Positions 16,774 to 26,574 are shown, counted from the stretch's first letter. The stretch is DNA of 53,630 nt from Aestuariivirga sp. (GCF_020252405.1 NZ_JADCDA010000038.1:1-53630); one strand, 5' to 3'. Program-made: numbers and translations. The notes: generated from the sequence alone by a model not told the origin.

Positions 16774-18362
16774 CTGGGCCTCCCCAGCAGCGCGGCGGCG
16801 AGGAAGGCGAAGAGCGGCGGCGCGGCGAGCACCAGCGCGAAGGCGGCGGTGAGCGGCCGGTTGCCGCCGGAGCTGAGCGTCACCGCCTCCATCGGCAGCG
16901 TGCTCCAGCGCCCCGCGGCGATCAGCTGGGCCGGCACATACTGCGCGACCGCAACGGCAAAGCCGATGGCCGCCGCGGTTGACAGCGGCGCTTTCAGCAG
17001 CGGCAGCTTCACCCGCAGCCATGCCGTCAGCGGCGGCGCCGACAAGGCCCGCGCCGCCGCCACATAGCGCCGGTCAAAGGCGCGATAGGGCCCGGCGAGC
17101 ACGATCAGCACATAGGCGGCCACCGGCGTCAGGTGTGCCAGGAACAGGCCGAACAAGGCGCCGGTAAGGCCCAGCGGCAGGAACAGCCGGTATTGCCCGC
17201 CCGCAGTGGCGAGTTGCGGCAGCGCGAGGGCGAGAAGGGCGATGCCGATCACCCAGCGGTCCCGCGCGGGCGGCTGCGTCTCGAACCACAGCACTGCGAG
17301 CGCGACGGCTGCAGCCGCAACGGCGAACGACAACGCGAGGCTCAGCCACAGCGGCGCCAGCGTCATGTTCATCCACGCCGCGATAGAGGCGGCCGGCGGC
17401 AGGACCGCAGGGTAAGGCCAGCGGGGGCTGAGCGACAGGATGACGAGCACCAGAATCGCCAGCGTGAGCACGGCCAGCGCGAGAATCCCCAGGGCCGTTG
17501 CCAGCACGCGCGGGCTGCGCAACGGCGATGGGCCCGCGGTGAGCAGACCGCGGAGCCCGCGGCGCGCCGCCCGGAGCAGCAGCGCCACGCCGCCGAGCGC
17601 CGCTGTCAGCGCCATCGTCAGCAGCAGCGTCATGGCGATGCCCATGGCGTTTGTTGCCGGGTCCTCGTCATTCAGCGCGCGCCAGATGATGGTGGCCAGC
17701 GTTGGCGGCTGCGTCGGCCCCAGCACCAGCGCCATGTCCACGACCGTCGCGCCATAGACGAAGACAATCGCCAGCGGCCAGCGCAGCTCTCTCAGCAGCG
17801 GGGGCAGCACCACCCGCAGGAAGGCGGAGCCGGGCGCATGGCCAAGGCTCGCCGCCGCGCGTGTTTCAGCCCTGATGCGTCCCGCCTTGTCCCCGCGTGA
17901 GAGCACGGCGAAACCGGCGCAGAGCAGAAAGGGGCTTTCCTTCAGCGCCAGCGCCAGCGTGAGGGCGATTCCCCATGGGTCCTGCACTGTAACCCACCGC
18001 GGCGGCGCTTCACCGCCGACCAGGAGACGCGCCAGCAGACCCGATGGCATGACGAGGAAACCGAAGCCGATGGCGAAGGCAAGATGCGGCACGGCGAGTC
18101 CTGCTGCCGCAAGCGCCTGCAGCCCGTGCCACGTGCGGCTGTTGTAAAACCCCGCGATCAGCACCAGACTGAGCATCGTCGCGATGAGCGCCGCAACCGT
18201 GCCGGCGCCGAGCGAGATGGCAAGGGCCGGCCACAGCTGCGGATGCGCCAGCGCCATCCGCCATGCCGCGCCATCCAGTGCCGCAGGCAGCAGCATGGCG
18301 AGCGCCAGCAGCAATGGCAGCGCCCAGAGCAGCAGAAGCGGAACGGCGCCCAGTCTGCTCAT
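16764..18362 (-). CDS. ynjC: ABC transporter permease, fused two-domain (YnjC-like)
   Basis: A 532-residue permease with about twelve membrane segments, made of two tandem BPD-type permease halves. The EAA loops (around EspFLLCAGFAVLSRG-DKAG in the first half and AARALSAPPLTAWLRVKLP in the second) contact the ATPase. This fused layout matches YnjC and ThiP-like permeases. I chose the ATG at 18362, overlapping the binding-protein stop (ATGA). The open frame extends further upstream, but that part is antisense-like and overlaps the binding-protein gene. Confidence 0.85.
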   Translation of the reverse strand: MSRLGAVPLLLLWALPLLLALAMLLPAALDGAAWRMALAHPQLWPALAISLGAGTVAALIATMLSLVLIAGFYNSRTWHGLQALAAAGLAVPHLAFAIGFGFLVMPSGLLARLLVGGEAPPRWVTVQDPWGIALTLALALKESPFLLCAGFAVLSRGDKAGRIRAETRAAASLGHAPGSAFLRVVLPPLLRELRWPLAIVFVYGATVVDMALVLGPTQPPTLATIIWRALNDEDPATNAMGIAMTLLLTMALTAALGGVALLLRAARRGLRGLLTAGPSPLRSPRVLATALGILALAVLTLAILVLVILSLSPRWPYPAVLPPAASIAAWMNMTLAPLWLSLALSFAVAAAAVALAVLWFETQPPARDRWVIGIALLALALPQLATAGGQYRLFLPLGLTGALFGLFLAHLTPVAAYVLIVLAGPYRAFDRRYVAAARALSAPPLTAWLRVKLPLLKAPLSTAAAIGFAVAVAQYVPAQLIAAGRWSTLPMEAVTLSSGGNRPLTAAFALVLAAPPLFAFLAAALLGRPRWR

Positions 18363-19546
18363 GCGCCATAGCGTTCGAGCCAGGCCGCCTCGATCAGCGG
18401 CGCCCAGCTGCCATGCGGCTCGGGGATGGCGCGCGCCGGGGCCTTCACCGCGCCGGGCGCATCGCCATCGGCGAACAGCGCGCGGTCGGCGGGTGTCAGC
18501 TTGTCCAGGTCGAGCACGGTGGGGTCGCCCCAGATCCTGAGGTTGGCCTTGCGCGACTGCGCTTCCGGCGAGAGCAGGAAATTGGCCACCACCTGTGCCG
18601 CGGCCCTGGATCTGGAGTTGATCGGGATCGCCACGAAATGCGTGTTGCCGATGGAGCCGCCGCGGTTCTGCCAGGAGATGGCGGTCTTGGGCAGCGTGCC
18701 GTTCTCCACGAGGTTCGCCGCCTCGTTGGGATTGAAGGTGAGGCCCATCAGCAGCTCGCCGTCCGCCAGCATCTGCGTCACCTGCGCCTGCGATTGCGGA
18801 AACTGCTTGCCATCCCGCCACAGATGCGGGTGCAGCCGGTCGAGATAATCGAACAGCGGCTTCGATGCCTCGATGAACTCCGCCTTGCCGATGGCGAGCG
18901 GCAGCTGCGCGCGGTCGGCCATGGTCTCGGCGAGCGCCTGCTTGACGAAGGTGGTGCCGTGAAAATCCGGGGGTGCGGGATAGGTGATGCGCCCCGGCTC
19001 ATCGCGCGCCAGGTCAAGCAGCTCCATCATCGACATGGGCGGCGCCGCGAGCCTGGCGCCATCGGCGAAGAAGGTGAGTTGCGCCATGCCCCAGGGCGAC
19101 TCGAACCCCTCGGTACCCTCGGCGAAATCGACGAGCGTGGTGGGCTTGCCGTCGGTGTCGACCAGCGCGAAATTCGGCAGGTCTTCGGTGAAGGGGCCAT
19201 GGAGCAGCTGCTCCTCCTTCATCACATGGAAGTTCTGGCCATTGATCCAGATCAGGTCGGCGCTGCCGTCCTTCCCCGCCTTCACCTCGTCGCGCACGCG
19301 GCGCACGGCTTCCGCCGTGTCGGTGAGCTTCACGTGCTCGAGCGTGATGCCGTGGCGCTTGCGCAGTTCGGCGCCCGCCCAGGCGATGTAGTCATTGACC
19401 TGCGGCGAGCCGCCCCAGGCGTTGAAGTGGACGGTCTGTCCCTTCGCTTGTTTCTCGATAGCGGCCCAGCCTTCTTCCGCCGAGGCGGGCGGGAGAAAGG
19501 GCGCCATCGCCACGAGGCTGGCAAAGCCACGGCGGGTGAGTGTCAT
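18359..19546 (-). CDS. ynjB: ABC transporter substrate-binding protein (YnjB-like)
   Basis: A periplasmic binding protein of 395 residues, first gene of the transporter operon. The N-terminus MTLTRRGFASLVAMAPFLPPASA carries twin arginines followed by a hydrophobic stretch and an ASA-type cleavage site, so export by Tat is possible. The mature part shows the YnjB features WGGSPQVNDYIAWA and DLIWINGQNFHVMKE. The ligand is unknown. Another role is possible because related type II binding proteins take thiamine or iron, but the four-gene order favours the ynj system. Confidence 0.87.
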   Translation of the reverse strand: MTLTRRGFASLVAMAPFLPPASAEEGWAAIEKQAKGQTVHFNAWGGSPQVNDYIAWAGAELRKRHGITLEHVKLTDTAEAVRRVRDEVKAGKDGSADLIWINGQNFHVMKEEQLLHGPFTEDLPNFALVDTDGKPTTLVDFAEGTEGFESPWGMAQLTFFADGARLAAPPMSMMELLDLARDEPGRITYPAPPDFHGTTFVKQALAETMADRAQLPLAIGKAEFIEASKPLFDYLDRLHPHLWRDGKQFPQSQAQVTQMLADGELLMGLTFNPNEAANLVENGTLPKTAISWQNRGGSIGNTHFVAIPINSRSRAAAQVVANFLLSPEAQSRKANLRIWGDPTVLDLDKLTPADRALFADGDAPGAVKAPARAIPEPHGSWAPLIEAAWLERYGA

Positions 19547-19622
19547 GGGCCTGGGTCCGTTTTCGTTTGCCCCGTCTTAGGCGCATGGTGGCCAAAAGAA
19601 AATCAGCTTGCCGTGAACGTCC

Positions 19623-21227
19623 TCAGCGGGGCGGCTGCCACGCCGTGGCGGTCTCCGCCGTCCTGTCGAAGATGGCGAACTGGTTGGCATTGACCGCATA
19701 GGGCTTGCTCCAGTCCCCGCCGGGCCAGCGCACGCGGACCTGCGCGGTCCTGGCGCCGCCGATCCCGAAGTGGACCCAGCCCGACTGGCCGGAGACGTGT
19801 CCGCCACCCGACACCACTTCACGGGTCTGGCGGCCGAGCTCCGTCTTGACCTCCACCATCGCGCCGATGGCGTTCACGTTGCCGCCGGGCTCGCGGAGCT
19901 TCACCTCGATCCAGTTGCCTGCCCCTTGCGTCACGTTGCGCCAGATCTGTGCTGGCGCGTTGCGGTTGACGACGAGCATGTCGATGAGGCCATCCAGATT
20001 GAAATCGGCGAGGGCGGCGCCGCGCGATGTCCCGGTTGAAGCCACGCCCGCCTTGTCGGCCATCTCGATGAATTTTCCGTCTTTCCCCTGGACCAGCAGA
20101 TTGTTCGGGTCCTTCATCGCGAAGTCGGGCATCTCGGAGACATTGCCCTTGGCGATGAAGAGATCGGCCAGCCCGTCATTGTTCACGTCCTGGAAATCGG
20201 TGTGCCAGGCGGTGGAGGGCTTGAGGTCACCGCCCGTGAAGGGCCGGTGTGCGGTCACACCCTTGGGCCAGGCCACGTCCTTGTAGGTGGGCCTGGGCGG
20301 GGAACCGTCCTGCGGCGGCTCCTTCAGTGTCTGCAGCTTGTTGTCGGCCATGGAGGTGATGGCATATTCCTGGAAGCCGTCGCCATCGAGGTCATAGCCC
20401 GCAATCCCCATGCCCCAGATGCGGAGATAGGCCCATCCATCGGCCTTGGTGTAGAGCCTGGGCGGCTGGCCCGGCCGCATCTGCCACAGCTGTTCCTGGC
20501 CGCCTTCGTAATATTCGCGGTCATTGGCCATGCGCAGGTCAGGCGTCCCGGAGTTGTTCCAGTCGGTGAACAGCATGGAGAGCGGGCAGTGGCTGGGCTT
20601 CAGCTCGATGGGCGCGGCGAAGCCCCTGCCGCCGGGCCTTGGCCGCTGCATCACATTGGGCGTGCAGGAGCCCCAGGGTTCGAGTTCCTGGGTGCGGTCG
20701 ATGTAGTTGCCGATGGCGATGGTGGGCCATTGATTGCCCTGTTCCCACGTGGCGGCATAGGCGGTGGACCAGCCGTCGCCGCCCGCAAAGCCCCAGGCCT
20801 CGTTGGCGCGGGTGAACCGACAGTCGCCCTTGCCCCGCATCACGATGTTCTCGCCCACCCGCAGCACCACGACATCCATGATGCCATCGCCGTCGATGTC
20901 GAGCGGATAGGCGCCGGTCATCGCGTCGAATTCGAGGCCGCTCTGCTGCTTCGCAAATTTCAGTTGGCCGCCCTTCACGCTCTTGTTCACGTAGAAGGTG
21001 GCGGGCATCCCGCCGCCGGCGATCAGCACGTCCCCGAAGCCGTCGCCATTGCAGTCGAAAGCCGCGGCGCCGCCGCCAACCATGTATTGCCATTCGCCGG
21101 TATAGACGCTGCCGATGCCGGAATCCTTCGTTTCCTCCACGAAGGCGGGGACCACCGGCGTGCCGGCGGCGAACGCCGCGCGTGCCGTGAGCAGCAATGC
21201 GGCGGAAGCGATGACGATCGTCCTCAT
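19623..21227 (-). CDS. CRTAC1/UnbV-type FG-GAP repeat protein
   Basis: A secreted beta-propeller-like protein of 534 residues. It has a signal peptide (MRTIVIASAALLLTARAAFAA) and several FG-GAP/VCBS calcium-type repeats with DxDGDG-like loops: DCNGDGFGD, DIDGDGIMD, DLDGDGFQE, DVNNDGLAD and DFNLDGLID. It ends in an ASPIC/UnbV domain (about 450-520, around VRVRWPGGDWSKP). Such proteins often sit next to vanadium haloperoxidase genes. Here it overlaps one by 4 bp (ATGA). Its role is unknown; calcium binding and a structural or substrate-presenting function are likely from the family. Confidence 0.85.
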   Translation of the reverse strand: MRTIVIASAALLLTARAAFAAGTPVVPAFVEETKDSGIGSVYTGEWQYMVGGGAAAFDCNGDGFGDVLIAGGGMPATFYVNKSVKGGQLKFAKQQSGLEFDAMTGAYPLDIDGDGIMDVVVLRVGENIVMRGKGDCRFTRANEAWGFAGGDGWSTAYAATWEQGNQWPTIAIGNYIDRTQELEPWGSCTPNVMQRPRPGGRGFAAPIELKPSHCPLSMLFTDWNNSGTPDLRMANDREYYEGGQEQLWQMRPGQPPRLYTKADGWAYLRIWGMGIAGYDLDGDGFQEYAITSMADNKLQTLKEPPQDGSPPRPTYKDVAWPKGVTAHRPFTGGDLKPSTAWHTDFQDVNNDGLADLFIAKGNVSEMPDFAMKDPNNLLVQGKDGKFIEMADKAGVASTGTSRGAALADFNLDGLIDMLVVNRNAPAQIWRNVTQGAGNWIEVKLREPGGNVNAIGAMVEVKTELGRQTREVVSGGGHVSGQSGWVHFGIGGARTAQVRVRWPGGDWSKPYAVNANQFAIFDRTAETATAWQPPR

Positions 21228-22552
21228 GCCGGGCGCCGCGTCCTGAGGCCTATGGCGAACTGGGCGATGCAGCGGCCCTGCGCGAGGCCCTGTTCGATGG
21301 CGGGACGGAAATGGATGCCGCCATACAGGCGCGAGATGCCGGCCTCCCCGGCCGCGGCGTTGAAGCTTTCGAACGTGCGCTCGCCCAGCCCGTCGCGCGC
21401 GTGGGTACTGTCGGTGAAGGCGAAGTTGTCGCCATAGATCGAGGTGAGAACGGCTGCGGCCGCCCCTGACTCGGTCGAATGCCCGCTCGGATATTCCGGA
21501 AAGGGCGGGGTGATGAGCAGCGGCTCCCACTTGGCGTCGATCAGCTTCCTGATGACGGTGACCGGCCGCACATAGTCATACCGGAACTTGGCGTTCCAGC
21601 AGCCGATGAAGCCGTCCGCCATGGCGACGCCCAGGCGCATCATCACCTCGGCCGTCTCGTCGAGCCCCGCATTCTTGTCCGCCAGAAGGTCATGCGCGAT
21701 GGCGATCCAGTGGCCGGGCGGCGTGAAGGACAGCATCGGGTCATCCGACCAGAAGCGGGCGATGGCGATTTGTTCGGGCGTCAGATGCGCGGTGACCTCA
21801 TGGACTTCCCTCGCCTGCCTCATGAAGGCGGAGTTCGGGTCCTCGCTATAGGCGGGAGGCGGCGGCAGGCCGCAGGATGTGCCGGACGGCATGGCGAAGG
21901 TGCGGTTCAGCCCCCACGTCGGCAGAAGCGGGAACTGCTGCATTCGGATGGGGCTCGTGGGGTTCCAGCGCCCCGGCTCCTTCGACACCGGATACTCCAT
22001 GGGGAAGCCCATGTTCTCGATGACGGCGCCGCCATCATCCTTCGACCAGTCAACGATCGCCGCCTTCAGCGTCTCGCCATAGGCGAGGCTGGCCCCGATC
22101 ACGTCGTCCGGAAGTCCCTTCAGCGCATCGCCCTTCAGCTTCTTTTCGGCCGCCGCCATCACGCGCTGGCCGGTGGGGCCGGTATTGCCGAAGAAGGTCT
22201 TCACCGCCGACGCCATCACGCAATGGGCGATCACCGCGTCGCTGTAGCGCTTCAGGGGGTCGCGCGGCGGCAGCGCCTTCAAACCATTGAGCTGGCCTGC
22301 GAGCGGGACCAGCGAGGTCGAGCCTGAGGCCACCGCCTGATAGGCCGCAACGCCCAGATAGGCGAAGGCGCGGCTCGCCACGGGCGGCGAATAGGTGGCG
22401 GTGTGGCGCACCAGCATCAGCACAACCTTATACCACTGGCGCAGGATCCCGCCGCCCGCGGCGGCGTCCCCGGCGCGCGCGGGGCCGCCGGTCAGTCCAG
22501 ACAGCGCGGCGGCGGCCACGCCCTTCAGGGCGCTGCGGCGGGTCATCATCAT
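21224..22552 (-). CDS. Vanadium-dependent haloperoxidase-like protein (PAP2 fold)
   Basis: A 442-residue member of the vanadium haloperoxidase / PAP2 superfamily. Vanadate (or phosphate) site motifs are present in the order expected: KFRYDYVRPVTV, then PFPEYPSGHSTESGA, then SRLYGGIHFRPAIEQG with the apical His. The N-terminus has RRSALKG followed by a hydrophobic stretch ending near ARA, which fits a Tat signal for export. Three consecutive ATGs open the gene; the first overlaps the ROK regulator stop. It may oxidise halides with peroxide or act as a phosphatase; sequence alone does not decide. Confidence 0.87.
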   Translation of the reverse strand: MMMTRRSALKGVAAAALSGLTGGPARAGDAAAGGGILRQWYKVVLMLVRHTATYSPPVASRAFAYLGVAAYQAVASGSTSLVPLAGQLNGLKALPPRDPLKRYSDAVIAHCVMASAVKTFFGNTGPTGQRVMAAAEKKLKGDALKGLPDDVIGASLAYGETLKAAIVDWSKDDGGAVIENMGFPMEYPVSKEPGRWNPTSPIRMQQFPLLPTWGLNRTFAMPSGTSCGLPPPPAYSEDPNSAFMRQAREVHEVTAHLTPEQIAIARFWSDDPMLSFTPPGHWIAIAHDLLADKNAGLDETAEVMMRLGVAMADGFIGCWNAKFRYDYVRPVTVIRKLIDAKWEPLLITPPFPEYPSGHSTESGAAAAVLTSIYGDNFAFTDSTHARDGLGERTFESFNAAAGEAGISRLYGGIHFRPAIEQGLAQGRCIAQFAIGLRTRRPA

Positions 22553-23808
22553 GCGACGGTCTCCAGTTCGCGGACGCGCTTCGTCAGCGGTCCATGTGCG
22601 AATATCTCGCGGTCGACGTGGCGCAGCGCGCGGTCGATCGTGCCCTTGATGATCATGTCGGTGCCGATCGGGACGACCTCGATCTCGACAGTGCGCCTGA
22701 GCTCATCGACCACGCCCTGTTCCAGCGCGCGGTCGAGATGCGGCCGGATCAGCGGCATGGCCCGCGTGCCCGGCCCCGCCAGCACAATGCGCGACGGCGT
22801 CAGGATGACGATGAGGCGCGCCAGCCCGAAGCCCAGCGCCTCGCCCGCCTTGGCATAGGCGGATACGGCGTTCGGATCGCCGCGATGCGCTGCTGTCTCC
22901 AGCGCCAGCATGTCTTGCGCCGGGATGGCGTTCGAGGAGGGCGGCTGCGTTGCGGCATGGCCCGAGGCCCAGCGCAGCAGGCTGTAATCCGCCACATAGG
23001 CCTCGACACAGCCGCGCCGCCCGCAGCGGCACAGGGGGCCGTCCGGCAGATGGTTCATGTGCCCGAACTCGGCCGCCGCGCCGGTGGGTCCGTGATAGAC
23101 TTGGCCATTGATGATCAGCCCCATGCCCACGCCCCAGCCCATGAACACCACCGCCGCCGTGCCGCCATAGCGCGCCCGGTCGATGCCGGTCAGCCCCTCG
23201 GCGATCATATTGGCGTCATTCGCCACCCGGCAGGGAATGCCGAGGCGGTCCTCGACGGCGGAGGCCACCGAAATGTTCCGTCCACGGAAGGCCGGGCTCC
23301 ACACCACGGCGCCGGCCTGCGAATCGGCCACGCCCTGCACCGCAATTCCGGCGCGCGCGACGCGCTTCGCCGGCACGCGGGTTTTCGCCAGAAGGGTGGC
23401 GATTTCGCCCGCCACAACCTTGCCGAAGGCGGCGGGATTTGCGTCATAGGTGGCGGTCCGCGAGGCGCGGCGGGCGAGCACGCTGCCGCGCGCATCGGCC
23501 AGCGCCAGCTCCAGCCCGTCGATCGACACTCTTACGGCCACGACATTCGCGGCTTTGGGGTTGAAGTCGATCAGCGTCGCAGGCCGCCCGCGCCGCTGCG
23601 GGCCTTCGGCGGCGGCATGCGCGGCGCTCGCCTCTTTCAGGATGCCGTCGGCAATCAGCTGCGAGGAGATGGTGGTGATCGAGGCGGGTGACAGGCCGGT
23701 GTGCCGCCCCATCTCGACACGCGCCATGCCGCCCTGCTGGCGCAGGGCTTCGAGCAGCAGGAGGCGGTTCTGTCGGCGCACGAGATCGCTGTCCGCCTTC
23801 TCCCGCAT
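22549..23808 (-). CDS. ROK-family transcriptional regulator
   Basis: A 419-residue ROK repressor. An N-terminal winged helix-turn-helix (about 10-75: VRRQNRLLLLEALRQQGGMARVEMGRHTGLSPASITTI) is followed by a sugar-kinase-like ROK domain with the zinc motif CRCGRRGCVEAY (about 268-279) and a GHMNHL segment. I chose the ATG at 23808, where AGGGAG is 7 bp upstream. It faces the sugar ABC transporter and is its likely repressor. It also overlaps the haloperoxidase gene, so it is the first gene of that operon. The inducer is probably a sugar. Confidence 0.88.
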   Translation of the reverse strand: MREKADSDLVRRQNRLLLLEALRQQGGMARVEMGRHTGLSPASITTISSQLIADGILKEASAAHAAAEGPQRRGRPATLIDFNPKAANVVAVRVSIDGLELALADARGSVLARRASRTATYDANPAAFGKVVAGEIATLLAKTRVPAKRVARAGIAVQGVADSQAGAVVWSPAFRGRNISVASAVEDRLGIPCRVANDANMIAEGLTGIDRARYGGTAAVVFMGWGVGMGLIINGQVYHGPTGAAAEFGHMNHLPDGPLCRCGRRGCVEAYVADYSLLRWASGHAATQPPSSNAIPAQDMLALETAAHRGDPNAVSAYAKAGEALGFGLARLIVILTPSRIVLAGPGTRAMPLIRPHLDRALEQGVVDELRRTVEIEVVPIGTDMIIKGTIDRALRHVDREIFAHGPLTKRVRELETVA

Positions 23809-24030
23809 GATTCTCCCTGTTTCGCATGTGCAACATTCTTTTTGCGCTGCACTATTTTGTTTTGTTTGTTTTGCATGTTGACTCCGAACGCGGATTGTCG
23901 CAACATTTTTTTGGACGCCGAAATAAAACAACAGATCGTCCATGGCCCAGGAACCCCGTGCGGTGGCGGCAAGCCGCTTCAGGGAGGCGTCTCACGGGGG
24001 GCCGTCGCGGCTTGGAGGAGGACCCATCGA
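23809..24030. promoter_or_regulatory. Divergent control region with repeated GCAACATT half-sites
   Basis: The 222-bp region between the ROK gene and the sugar-transport operon is strongly AT-rich for this genome. GCAACATT occurs at 23830-23837 and 23900-23907 as a 70-bp-spaced direct repeat that extends to 14 of 15 identical bases, and the inverted form GCATGTTG occurs at 23873-23880. These are candidate ROK operator half-sites. Promoter hexamers cannot be placed with certainty. Confidence 0.45.
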
Positions 24031-25086
24031 ATGTATCGCAAGATCCTGACACTGGCGGCCGGCGCTGCGGCGCTTGCCGCGGCCAGCCTCGCCACCACGC
24101 CGGCCATGGCCGCCGGCAAGAACATCTGCGTGTCCTGGAAAACTTTCCAGGAAGAGCGCTGGAAGACCGACGAAGCGGCGATCAAGGCCGTGGTTGAGGC
24201 TGCCGGCAACAAGTTCTTCTCGGCTGACGCCCAGGGCTCCGCCGCCAAGCAGCAGGCCGACATCGAAGGCCTGATCACCCAGGGCTGCAACGTCATTCTC
24301 GTCGTTGCCTTCGACTCGGACGCCATCCTGCCGGCCTTCCAGGCCGCGGCTGATGCCGGTGTGAAGATGATCTCCTATGACGTGCTCGTCGAGCATCCGG
24401 ATGCGCTCTACGTCACCTTCGACAATGTGGGCGTCGGCCGTCTGATGGCCTCGACCATGCTGGAGAAGGGCCGCCAGGACGGCAATTTCGCCTTCATCAA
24501 GGGCGACAAGGGCGATCCGAACGCCACCTTCCTGTTCCAGGGCATCATGGAAGTGTTGAAGCCCAACATCGACGCCGGCAAGATCAAGAACGTCTGTGAA
24601 ACCTTCACCGACGGCTGGAGGCCGGACGCCGCCCAGAAGAACATGGAACAGTGTCTGACCTCGGTGAACAACAAGGTCGATGCCGTGATCTCCCAGAACG
24701 ACGGCATGGCCGGCGGCGTCGTTGCCGCTCTCGAGGCCCAGGGCCTCGCCGGCACGGTGCCGGTGACCGGTCAGGACGGCGACAAGGCCGCCCTCAACCG
24801 CGTGGCGCTCGGCACCCAGCTTGTGTCTGTCTGGAAAGACTCGCGCGTGCTCGGCAAGGCTGCCGCGGAATTCGCGAACATGATCGCCGAGGGCAAGGCC
24901 AACACCGATATTCCGGGTGTGGGCAAGTTCAACTCCGGGGCCAAGGGCGTTGAGGTGAACGCCGTTCTGATCGCTCCGAACCCGATCACCAGGGCCAACC
25001 TGAACGACGTCATCGGCGGCGGCTGGGTGACCAAGGAAGAAGTCTGCGCCGGCGTGGCCGCTGGCTCCGTCGACGCGTGCAAGTAA
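24031..25086 (+). CDS. Sugar ABC transporter substrate-binding protein (ribose/xylose type)
   Basis: A periplasmic type I binding protein of 351 residues. It has a cleavable signal peptide (about 1-27, ending TPAMA-AG). The rest is the LacI-like fold: KQQADIEGLITQGCNVILVVAFDSDAILPAFQAAADAGVKMISYD is the typical ribose/xylose-binding run, and SQNDGMAGGVVAALEAQGL follows. Sequence is nearest in style to XylF. I chose the ATG at 24031 with GGAGGAGG upstream. It is first in the operon and separated from the permease by a hairpin, which would favour its higher expression. Confidence 0.88.
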   Translation: MYRKILTLAAGAAALAAASLATTPAMAAGKNICVSWKTFQEERWKTDEAAIKAVVEAAGNKFFSADAQGSAAKQQADIEGLITQGCNVILVVAFDSDAILPAFQAAADAGVKMISYDVLVEHPDALYVTFDNVGVGRLMASTMLEKGRQDGNFAFIKGDKGDPNATFLFQGIMEVLKPNIDAGKIKNVCETFTDGWRPDAAQKNMEQCLTSVNNKVDAVISQNDGMAGGVVAALEAQGLAGTVPVTGQDGDKAALNRVALGTQLVSVWKDSRVLGKAAAEFANMIAEGKANTDIPGVGKFNSGAKGVEVNAVLIAPNPITRANLNDVIGGGWVTKEEVCAGVAAGSVDACK

Positions 25087-25117
25087 GCGGCTGCACGCCT
25101 TCGACCTGACAAGATGG

Positions 25118-25147
25118 CCGCGCCACTCCCCCGGGGTGGCGCGGTTT
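25118..25147 (+). terminator. Attenuating hairpin between binding protein and permease
   Basis: CCGCGCCAC (25118-25126) pairs perfectly with GTGGCGCGG (25136-25144), with three further inner pairs, followed by TTT. This is a typical partial terminator or 3'-protecting hairpin that raises binding-protein output over the membrane components. Confidence 0.6.
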
Positions 25148-25214
25148 CCTTAAGCGGAAGGCGCCGCAAGAAGCGCCGCTCACGATCAGAGACAGCGTAG
25201 AGGGAGGGCCGCCG

Positions 25215-26561
25215 ATGGCTGCGATCGACAACACGCAGAACCCGGGAATGGCGCAGGAAGGCGCGCTGAAACGCTTCCTGCGCGCCACCGAGATCGACTC
25301 GCGCATGCTCGGCATGCTCGGCGCGCTGCTTTTGATCTGGGTCGGATTCGATCTCGCCAGCGCCTTCGTCCGGGGTGGTGACGGGCTGCTTGGCGGCACG
25401 TTCCTCACGCCCCGCAACCTGTGGATCCTGCTCGTCCAGACATCTTCCATCGCGGTGATGACCACGGGCATGGTGCTGATCATCGTGATGCGCCACATCG
25501 ACCTTTCGGTCGGGTCCATCCTCGGCTTCACCGCCGTCTGCATCGGCGCCATGCAGGTCTACTGGCTCGGCCCCGCGCTGGGCGTCGGGCACCCTGCCAT
25601 CTGGATCATCACGCTGGTTCTCGGCCTGGCGCTCGGAGCAGCCATTGGCGCGCTGCATGGAACGCTCATCGCCTATTTCGGCATTCCCTCCTTCATTGTC
25701 ACGCTGGGCGGACTCATCGTGTGGCGCGGCGCAGCCTGGTCCGTCATCCGCGGCGAGACGGTGGCGCCCATGGACAAGAACTTCAAGCTCATCGGCGGCG
25801 GCATTTCCGGCATTACGCCGGGCTCCATCGGCGCCACGGCGAGCTGGGTCCTGGGCCTTCTTATCTGCGCCGCCATCCTGGCGGTGATCTGGAATGGCCG
25901 CCAGCGGAGGAAGCGCTTCAAGTTCGCGCTCAAGCCCGTCTGGGCGGAGGCGCTGCTCGCCGCTGCGGGCTGCGCCGCTGTCATCGGCATCACCTCGGTG
26001 CTCAATGCCTATTACTGGCCGAAGGGTGTGGTGGACCGCTGGGCGCAACAGACCGGCGCCACCATCCCGCCCGAAGGCCTCAACATCTCCTTCGGCTATT
26101 CGATCCCGGTGCTGATTGCGCTGTCCGTCGGCGTCGCCATGACCTTCCTGGCCAACCGCACCCGCTTCGGCCGCTATATCTATGCGATCGGCGGCAATCC
26201 GGAAGCCGCCGAACTCGCCGGCATCAACACCAGGAAGATCACCCTCATGGTGTTCTCGCTCATGGGCATGCTGGCTGCGGTCTCCGCCTCGATCTCGTCG
26301 GCCCGCCTCGATTCGGCCACCAACGCGCTGGGCCAGTTCGACGAGCTTTACGTGATCGCCGCCGCGGTGATCGGCGGCACCTCGCTGGCCGGCGGCCTCG
26401 GCACCATCTACGGCGCCATGCTTGGCGCCCTCGTCATGCAGTCTCTGCAGTCGGGCATGACGCTGCTCAACTTCGAATCCGCCACCAAGGACATGGTGGT
26501 CGGTTGCGTGCTGGTCTTCGCCGTCTTCGTCGACCAGGTTTATCAGCGCCGCGTCAAATAA
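25215..26561 (+). CDS. Sugar ABC transporter permease (XylH-like)
   Basis: An inner-membrane permease of 448 residues from the ribose/xylose (BPD_transp_2) family, with about eleven hydrophobic segments. The conserved [17 protein letters not shown] run (about 94-110) and the C-terminal coupling region [29 protein letters not shown] are clear. It is longer than RbsC (about 320), as XylH is. GGGAGGG precedes the ATG. It forms the transporter with the adjacent binding protein and ATPase. Confidence 0.9.
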   Translation: MAAIDNTQNPGMAQEGALKRFLRATEIDSRMLGMLGALLLIWVGFDLASAFVRGGDGLLGGTFLTPRNLWILLVQTSSIAVMTTGMVLIIVMRHIDLSVGSILGFTAVCIGAMQVYWLGPALGVGHPAIWIITLVLGLALGAAIGALHGTLIAYFGIPSFIVTLGGLIVWRGAAWSVIRGETVAPMDKNFKLIGGGISGITPGSIGATASWVLGLLICAAILAVIWNGRQRRKRFKFALKPVWAEALLAAAGCAAVIGITSVLNAYYWPKGVVDRWAQQTGATIPPEGLNISFGYSIPVLIALSVGVAMTFLANRTRFGRYIYAIGGNPEAAELAGINTRKITLMVFSLMGMLAAVSASISSARLDSATNALGQFDELYVIAAAVIGGTSLAGGLGTIYGAMLGALVMQSLQSGMTLLNFESATKDMVVGCVLVFAVFVDQVYQRRVK

Positions 26562-26574
26562 GGGGGACCGAGAG

